Both the position numbers and the translations under genes were made by a program. Shown here one piece after another: positions 6,336 through 11,015 of a stretch of DNA of 11,015 nucleotides. Origin of the DNA: Serpentinimonas sp. (GTDB lineage Bacteria; Pseudomonadota; Gammaproteobacteria; Burkholderiales; Burkholderiaceae_C). The notes beneath the pieces are model-generated. The model was given only the letters and a program-made list of their open reading frames with translations, was not told the DNA's origin and searched no databases. The stretch is from the NCBI GenBank assembly GCA_025458665.1, contig JALOSG010000080.1, positions 1-11,015 of the forward strand. The letters run 5' to 3'. Within the stretch, counting starts at the first letter, position 1; each line of letters starts with the position of its first letter.

Positions 6336-8486
6336 TCAGCGTGGTGCCGGGTAGCGCAGGGACTCCACCAGATCCTGCACTTCCTGCGAGGGCTTGGGCG
6401 TGACCAGACTCACCAGCACGATGACCGCAAAGCCCACCGGCACCCCGAAGATCCCGGCGGAAATGGGCTCTATGCCCCACCACTGGTAGTCGGTCACCGG
6501 GCCGGTGACACCGAACACACTGCGCAGCCAGGGCTGGGTGGTAGCCATGTAGTAGAAGGTGACGCCAGTGCCTGCCAGCATGCCGGCGAGCGCACCCAGG
6601 GTGGACGCCCGCTTCCAGAAAATGCCCAGCACGAGCGCGGGGAACAGACCGGCTGCAGCGAGTGAAAACGCCGCCGACACCAGAAACAGGATGTCGGCCA
6701 CCTTCACCGAGGCCACATAGGCGCCCAGCAGCGCCACGACCAGCAGCAGCACTTTCGATATGGTGACCCGCCGGGTGGTGGAGGCGTCCGGGTCGATCAT
6801 CTTGTAGTAGAGGTCGTGGCTCAGGGCGTTGGCAATGGTCAGGAGCAGCCCGTCGGCGGTGGACAGCGCAGCCGCCAGGCCTCCGGCGGCCACCATGCCG
6901 GAAATCACATAGGGCAGCCCGGCAATCTCTGGCATGGCCAGCACGATGATGTCTCCGCCTATGCTCAGCTCGTTGAGCTGCAGGACCCCGTCCGCATTGA
7001 TGTCCCGCACGCTGAGCAAAGATGCATCGACCCTGTTCCAGGAGGCCACCCAGGCGGGCAACTGATCGAACGGCGTACCCACCAGGGTGTGGAACACCTC
7101 GAACTTCACCAGCACCGCCAGCGCCGGTGCCGTGAAGTACAACAGCACAATGAACAGCAAAGACCACACCACCGACTGACGCGCCTGTCGCACGCTGGGA
7201 ACCGTGTAGTACCGCATGAGGATGTGCGGCAGGCCGGCAGTACCCAGCATCAGGCAGAAAATGAGCGCAAGGAAATTCCGCCGGGAATGCTCGAACTCGC
7301 TCTGCTCTTCCTCGGTACCCTGCGGGTCTCCGGCGAAAGCCTGGGCGTGCGGCGTCATGCCATTCAAGGGCTGCGACTTGGTCTGGGCTTCCACCAGCTC
7401 GGCGCTCCAGATGCGCCGCGCCGCCTCGGGATCGCGGGGCAACTGGGCCAGGTGCCGTTCTGCCGCACTGATTTCAGCCTCGCTGGCACGCTGGGCCCGC
7501 AAGCGCAGCAGTTGGGCCTCTCCGGCAGCGCGGTCTTGCGCCAGGGCAGCGGAAGGGTCCTTGAGCTTTTCGCTCAAGACCACCGCGCGCTGACGGTACA
7601 GTTCGCGCACCTGCAGCTCACCGGGTTCGGAGCTCAGGAACGCCTCCTGTGCGGTGACTTTCTCCAGCTGATAACCATAGACCAGCTGCGGGACAGGTAC
7701 CCCAGTCTGCTGCACCGACAGCCACACCACGGGAATCATGTAGGCCGATATCAGGATGATGTACTGGGCCACCTGGGTCCAGGTGACCGCGCGCATGCCA
7801 CCCAGGAAAGAGCACACCAGAATGCCCCCCAGGCCCAGGAACACACCCAGCTCGAACGCCACACCGGTGAGCCGCGCAGTGATGAGACCCACCCCCACGA
7901 TCTGGGCCACCACGTAGACGAAGGACACCACAATGGCAATGACGATGCCCAGGGTGCGCGCCGCATTGCCCCCGTAACGTTCACCGAGGAAATCGGGGAT
8001 GGTGTACTGCCCGAAGCGGCGCAGGTAGGGCGCCAGGAACAGTGCAACCAGGCAATACCCGCCAGACCACCCCATCACAAAGGCCAGGCCGCTGTATCCC
8101 TGCAGGTACAGCGTGCCGGCCAGGCCAATGAACGACGCGGCCGACATCCAGTCGGCGCCGGTGGCCATGCCGTTGTACACCGCAGGCACACGCCGACCGG
8201 CCACGTAGTACTCGTTGGCGTCGGTGGTGCGGCTCATGATGCCTATGGCCGCGTAGAGCCCGATGGTGGCCAGCAGAAAAATCAGCCCGATCCATTCGCG
8301 CGTGAGCCCGAGTTGCTCCAGCACCGCGAGGAGCAGCACAAACACCAGGAAGCCGCCCGTGTACCAGGTGTAGACGCGGGTGAGCTGGTGCTTGAAGTGC
8401 AACTGGCTGGCGGCGGTAGGGGACGCACTGGCCCAGGATTTGCCCCCGGCCCGGGGGCCTGCGCCAGAACGGGGAGCCGGGCTCAT
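6336..8486 (-). CDS. Sodium:solute symporter large subunit (VC_2705/ActP-like)
   Basis: A 716-residue inner-membrane transporter of the sodium:solute symporter family, VC_2705-like type, related to acetate permease ActP. The substrate is not shown by sequence; a small carboxylate is plausible. About 13-14 helices are visible between residues 41 and 695. Family marks include NEYYVAGRRVPAVYNGMATGADWMSAASFIG (91-121), GTAGLPHILMRYYTV (415-429) and AALSTADGLLLTIANALSHDLYY (539-561). Two long hydrophilic loops are predicted periplasmic. Residues 262-400 are rich in charged helices, and 465-515 carry DINADGVLQLNE (495-506), a perfect EF-hand loop. The ATG overlaps the DUF4212 stop as ATGA, so translation is coupled to its small partner. 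It is the last gene of the four-gene operon. Confidence 0.92.
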   Translation of the reverse strand: MSPAPRSGAGPRAGGKSWASASPTAASQLHFKHQLTRVYTWYTGGFLVFVLLLAVLEQLGLTREWIGLIFLLATIGLYAAIGIMSRTTDANEYYVAGRRVPAVYNGMATGADWMSAASFIGLAGTLYLQGYSGLAFVMGWSGGYCLVALFLAPYLRRFGQYTIPDFLGERYGGNAARTLGIVIAIVVSFVYVVAQIVGVGLITARLTGVAFELGVFLGLGGILVCSFLGGMRAVTWTQVAQYIILISAYMIPVVWLSVQQTGVPVPQLVYGYQLEKVTAQEAFLSSEPGELQVRELYRQRAVVLSEKLKDPSAALAQDRAAGEAQLLRLRAQRASEAEISAAERHLAQLPRDPEAARRIWSAELVEAQTKSQPLNGMTPHAQAFAGDPQGTEEEQSEFEHSRRNFLALIFCLMLGTAGLPHILMRYYTVPSVRQARQSVVWSLLFIVLLYFTAPALAVLVKFEVFHTLVGTPFDQLPAWVASWNRVDASLLSVRDINADGVLQLNELSIGGDIIVLAMPEIAGLPYVISGMVAAGGLAAALSTADGLLLTIANALSHDLYYKMIDPDASTTRRVTISKVLLLVVALLGAYVASVKVADILFLVSAAFSLAAAGLFPALVLGIFWKRASTLGALAGMLAGTGVTFYYMATTQPWLRSVFGVTGPVTDYQWWGIEPISAGIFGVPVGFAVIVLVSLVTPKPSQEVQDLVESLRYPAPR

Positions 8487-8746
8487 GCGCCGTCCACCGG
8501 GTCGCGAAGGCCCTCGGCCTCATCGAGCCGGTTCATGAACCATGCGTAGCAACCCACGATCAGCAGGTACACCACCAGCGAACCCTGTGCCGCCATCCAG
8601 AAACCAAATGGCCAGCCGAAAAACGTGAAGTTCAGGTCGCGGGCAAAGTATGCCAGCCCGAATGTGGCCAGAAACCACAGCAGCATGAGCACCGCCGTGA
8701 GGCGCAGGTTGTAGCGCCAGTAGCGGCGCGGCGCCAGACTAGGCAT
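8483..8746 (-). CDS. DUF4212 protein, symporter small subunit
   Basis: An 87-residue membrane protein with two helices (about residues 14-36 and 46-71). It has the DUF4212 marks YWRYNLRL, FGWPFGFWMAAQGS and YAWFMNRLDEAEGL. The family is almost always encoded directly before a VC_2705-type symporter and is regarded as its small subunit. Its start overlaps the preceding TPR gene stop as TGATG, and its stop overlaps the symporter start as ATGA. The ribosome binding site AGGGGG lies inside a palindrome at 8747-8762. Confidence 0.9.
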   Translation of the reverse strand: MPSLAPRRYWRYNLRLTAVLMLLWFLATFGLAYFARDLNFTFFGWPFGFWMAAQGSLVVYLLIVGCYAWFMNRLDEAEGLRDPVDGA

Positions 8747-9408
8747 CAGGGGGTACCCCCTGGGTGTAGTGTGCCCGGCGGTGTCCTCGGCAGCTCCAGT
8801 TGCAGCTCGCGCTGCAACGCCTGGGCGGCGCGCGGCTCGAACTGGCGCAGGTGCTCCAGCGTGTCCCGCGCTGCTTCGGCATCGCCCAGTTGCAGATGGG
8901 CGCGCGCACAGCCTGCCCAGCCGTGCGGGCTGTGGGGCTGCAACCGCGTGTTGGCCCGGAAAGCCTCCAGCGCCTCGGCCGGTTGCCCCACTTCCAGCAG
9001 GCTCAGGCCCAGGCCATACCAGGCGCGGTCCATGTCAGGCGACAGGACCAGCGCCTGCCGAAACGCTTCCAGGGCCGAGGCGTGCTGCCCACCCTGCTGG
9101 TGCAGGTAGCCCAGGTTGAACCAGGACCCTGCCTCCCGGGGTTGCAGCGCGGTGGCACGCTCCAGCCAAAACAGCGCCTCTGCCCGGGCTTCGGGCGTGC
9201 ACCTCGCCGCAAGCAGGTAGGCCAATGTCCGCATGGCCGCTGCGCGCTGTGCCGCTGTGACCGGACCGTCCAACGCCATCCAGGCCCGGGTGTGGTGCTC
9301 GGCGGCGCGCTGGGCGCCCACCATCAAGGCCGCACGTGCTGCCCAGCGGTGCCACCAAGCCCAGGGCTTGGGACGGCCCCGGCCGTGCAGGGCGGACAGG
9401 TCGGTCAC
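8746..9408 (-). CDS. Tetratricopeptide repeat protein
   Basis: A probable 220-residue soluble protein with three visible TPR units at about residues 94-127 (SWFNLGYLHQQGGQHASALE), 128-161 (AWYGLGLSLLEVGQPAEALE) and 162-195, after an Arg/Ala-rich helical N-terminus. TPRs mediate protein-protein contacts; the partner is unknown but is most likely a product of this operon. The reading frame stays open upstream to 9768, but that part overlaps the membrane protein gene and has no family-like content. I therefore take the GTG at 9408, which overlaps the upstream stop as GTGA. No signal peptide is seen. The C-terminus is proline-rich and ends within the palindrome before DUF4212. Confidence 0.75.
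   Translation of the reverse strand: MTDLSALHGRGRPKPWAWWHRWAARAALMVGAQRAAEHHTRAWMALDGPVTAAQRAAAMRTLAYLLAARCTPEARAEALFWLERATALQPREAGSWFNLGYLHQQGGQHASALEAFRQALVLSPDMDRAWYGLGLSLLEVGQPAEALEAFRANTRLQPHSPHGWAGCARAHLQLGDAEAARDTLEHLRQFEPRAAQALQRELQLELPRTPPGTLHPGGTP
8747..8762. repeat. Perfect 16-base palindrome at the TPR-DUF4212 junction
   Basis: CAGGGGGTACCCCCTG reads the same on both strands. In the mRNA it can fold into a 6-bp GC stem with a GUAC loop. It covers the last codons and part of the stop of the TPR gene and the AGGGGG ribosome binding site of the DUF4212 gene. Ribosomes finishing the TPR gene would open it, so it could enforce translational coupling. Confidence 0.7.
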
Positions 9409-9701
9409 CGGCACACGGCCACCCCCACAGACAGGCACAGGGATATCTTGGCCAGCACCGCAGCCAGCCAGACCACGCCAAGCAGGCACATGGCCACCAG
9501 AGGGTGGTGCTGGGGCAGCACAAAGGAAGGACTCAAGCAACCGGCAGCCCGCACCCAGGGCCTCCCCATCAGGGCCAGCAACTGGTAGAACAGGTTGCGT
9601 TCGCGGTGCGCACCGGCCAGCCAGCCCAGCACGGCCTGCCCGAGCAGAGCCAGTAAAGCAAGCTCCGCCACAAGTTTCACGGCGCTGACAAGCAAAAGCA
9701 T
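9405..9701 (-). CDS. Small two-helix membrane protein, unknown function
   Basis: A 98-residue hydrophobic protein that I do not recognise. It has one transmembrane segment at about residues 4-28 (starting MLLLVSAVKLVAELALL) and another at about 66-93, joined by a basic loop with HRERN. Its reality is supported by the hydrophobic pattern and by the stop overlapping the TPR start (GTGA). The ATG at 9701 puts the first helix at the very N-terminus, but no Shine-Dalgarno precedes it. An in-frame GTG at 9737 would add 12 residues. It is the first gene of the leftward symporter operon, so it may be an accessory subunit or an assembly factor. Confidence 0.6.
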   Translation of the reverse strand: MLLLVSAVKLVAELALLALLGQAVLGWLAGAHRERNLFYQLLALMGRPWVRAAGCLSPSFVLPQHHPLVAMCLLGVVWLAAVLAKISLCLSVGVAVCR

Positions 9702-9828
9702 GGGGGGCTGGATACGGCAAAAAGCTGAAGCGTGCACAAAACCAGGTTGCTCCGGCGGACCGCTTCACAACGCGGGGCTGGGGCTCTGGGTGGGGTTTCG
9801 CTGCATTCTGATTTGTGAGCTTACCAAC

Positions 9829-9858
9829 TTCTTACAAAGCGCCCAGACCGGGTGTAAA
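9829..9858 (-). promoter_or_regulatory. Weak candidate promoter and inverted repeat in the divergent region
   Basis: The gap between the symporter operon and the CBS-DUF294 gene holds an AT-richer patch at 9810-9860. On the minus strand TTTACA (9858-9853) and TAAGAA (9834-9829) are 18 bases apart, a good -35 but poor -10. TTACA at 9832-9836 and TGTAA at 9853-9857 form an inverted repeat that could be an operator serving both directions. No better promoter was found on either strand in 9702-9936. Confidence 0.25.
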
Positions 9859-9936
9859 CCCCATGATGCTGCGCCAGATCAAACCCAAGTGCGGTGCGCC
9901 GATGTAGCATGGTCCCGCACGCTCAGCCCTGCCCGC

Positions 9937-11015
9937 ATGCCCGACTTCCACCCCAGCCTGCTGTCCACGCCGGTGCGCCAACTGTTGCGCCGCGCGGCGC
10001 TGGTGTTGCCGCCGCAGAGCACCATACAGGAAGCCGCGCAGCGCATGTGCGAGGAGCGCGCGTCTTCGGTGCTCATCGGGGCCGATGGGGTGTTCTTTGG
10101 CCTGGTGACCGACCGCGACCTGCGCAACCGCGTTCTGGCTGTCGGTACCGACCCGCAACGCCCGGTGGTGGACATTGCCACGCTGGCCCCTTTCACGGTG
10201 CGGCCGGACCAGACCGCTTTCGATGCCTTGCTGCTCATGGCGCGGCACAACATCCACCACATTCCAGTGACCGATGGTCGGGATGTGCTGGGCGTCATTA
10301 CCGCCGGAGACCTGGCGGAGCGGCACAGCACTTCGGCGGTGTTCCTGACGAGCGAGATTTGCCAGCAGTCCACGCTGGAGGGCCTGAAGCGCAGCAGTGC
10401 CCAGATCAGGCATCTGCAGCAAAACCTGGCAGCGGCGGGCGCATCGGCTTACAGCACGGGGCACATGGTCACCGCTGTGACCGATGCCCTGACCCGCCGC
10501 CTGCTGGAACTGGGCGAACAACTGCTGGGCCCGGCCCCTGTGCCTTACGTGTGGGTAGCGGCAGGATCGCAGGCGCGCTGCGAGCAGACGGCCAAGTCCG
10601 ACCAGGACAACAGCCTCATGCTCGATGCGCGTTTCCAGGAAGCGGAGCACGGCGAATACTTCCGTGCCCTGGCCCGCTGGACCTGCGACGGCCTCAATGC
10701 CTGTGGCTACATCTATTGCCCCGGGGACGTCATGGCCACCAACCCGGACTGGCGCCAGCCCATGCCCCGCTGGCGCAGCTACTTTGGCCAGTGGACACAG
10801 CAGCCCGACCCGCAGGCCCTCATGCTCACCAGCGTATTTTTTGACCTGCGCGCGGTGCATGGACAGACCAGCTTGCTGGACGGCCTGCGTGCCGAGGTGC
10901 TGGAACACACCCGCGGCAACACCATTTTTCTGGCCCACATGGTGGGCAATGCGCTGCACAACCGCCCACCCCTGAGCCTGTTTCAGCGCATAGCACCCAT
11001 AGGGCGCGGCGAGCA
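9937..11015 (+). CDS. CBS-pair and DUF294 nucleotidyltransferase-like protein (3' end beyond the window)
   Basis: Open from the ATG at 9937 to the window edge (359 residues visible). Two CBS domains occupy about residues 8-70 (VTDRDLRNR at 58-66) and 77-132 (HHIPVTDGRDVLGVITAGDL). The DUF294 domain follows with a GlnD-like site, AAGSQARCEQTAKSDQDN (208-225), whose GS (210-211) and Asp222/Asp224 look intact. The DUF294 C-terminal domain starts near 295. CBS pairs usually bind adenylates. Family members are often encoded beside VC_2705 symporters and usually carry an N-terminal cyclic-nucleotide-binding domain, which is absent here. The frame is open upstream, but that stretch has no such character. 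No Shine-Dalgarno precedes the ATG. The likely role is regulating the divergent symporter. Confidence 0.88.
   Translation, partial: MPDFHPSLLSTPVRQLLRRAALVLPPQSTIQEAAQRMCEERASSVLIGADGVFFGLVTDRDLRNRVLAVGTDPQRPVVDIATLAPFTVRPDQTAFDALLLMARHNIHHIPVTDGRDVLGVITAGDLAERHSTSAVFLTSEICQQSTLEGLKRSSAQIRHLQQNLAAAGASAYSTGHMVTAVTDALTRRLLELGEQLLGPAPVPYVWVAAGSQARCEQTAKSDQDNSLMLDARFQEAEHGEYFRALARWTCDGLNACGYIYCPGDVMATNPDWRQPMPRWRSYFGQWTQQPDPQALMLTSVFFDLRAVHGQTSLLDGLRAEVLEHTRGNTIFLAHMVGNALHNRPPLSLFQRIAPIGRGE

Noticed and set aside
6274..7167. 297-codon minus-strand frame overlapping the symporter 3' end
   Set aside because: Alternative frame of the symporter gene, Gly/Arg/Ala-rich, overlapping the rpsF promoter and leader.
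6816..8549. 577-codon open frame on the plus strand opposite the symporter
   Set aside because: The composition (Gln, His, Arg and Gly rich, no membrane or domain pattern) is that of an antisense shadow; the minus-strand symporter is clear.
9409..9768. N-terminal extension of the TPR frame up to 9768
   Set aside because: It overlaps the small membrane protein gene, is Cys/Gly/Arg-rich without structure, and the GTG at 9408 gives a normal coupled start.
9832..10959. 375-codon minus-strand and 316-codon plus-strand frames over the CBS-DUF294 gene
   Set aside because: Both lie over a third frame with unmistakable CBS and DUF294 motifs; they are shadows.

Overview
The window is GC-rich, dense chromosomal DNA from a betaproteobacterium. 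The protein sequences and gene order (Mth938-like protein, PrxQ peroxiredoxin, PhoH, then DnaB and the rpsF-priB-rpsR-rplI operon) point to Burkholderiales, most likely Comamonadaceae. This placement comes from recall of the families, not a search. No mobile element, CRISPR array, tRNA or rRNA is visible, and no gene-free gap exceeds 300 bases.

Bases 1-3110 read rightward: a small Mth938-like (DUF498) protein, a PrxQ/Bcp thiol peroxidase, and a PIN-PhoH ATPase with a long disordered N-terminus. A strong intrinsic terminator lies between prxQ and phoH, only 19 bases before the phoH start codon. Bases 3147-6238 read leftward: the replicative helicase dnaB, converging on phoH, and upstream of it the ribosomal operon rpsF-priB-rpsR-rplI. 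That operon has its own candidate promoter, a hairpin leader of the S6:S18 autoregulatory type, and a clear terminator after rplI. The dnaB upstream region holds two tandem DnaA-box-like 9-mers.

Bases 6336-9701 read leftward as a tightly coupled four-gene operon. In transcription order it encodes a small two-helix membrane protein, a TPR protein, a DUF4212 small subunit, and a large sodium:solute symporter of the VC_2705/ActP-like type. All three junctions overlap (GTGA, TGATG, ATGA), and a perfect 16-base palindrome sits on the second one. The symporter has two large loops predicted to be periplasmic; one contains a perfect 12-residue EF-hand calcium-binding loop.

Divergent from this operon, from 9937 to the window edge, is a protein with two CBS domains and a DUF294 nucleotidyltransferase-like domain. 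Such proteins are known companions of these symporters. This copy appears to lack the usual N-terminal cyclic-nucleotide-binding domain. Together the last five genes look like a sodium-coupled (possibly carboxylate) transport module with an adenylate-sensing or uridylyltransferase-like regulator and two poorly described accessory proteins. This is the part of the window most worth following up.
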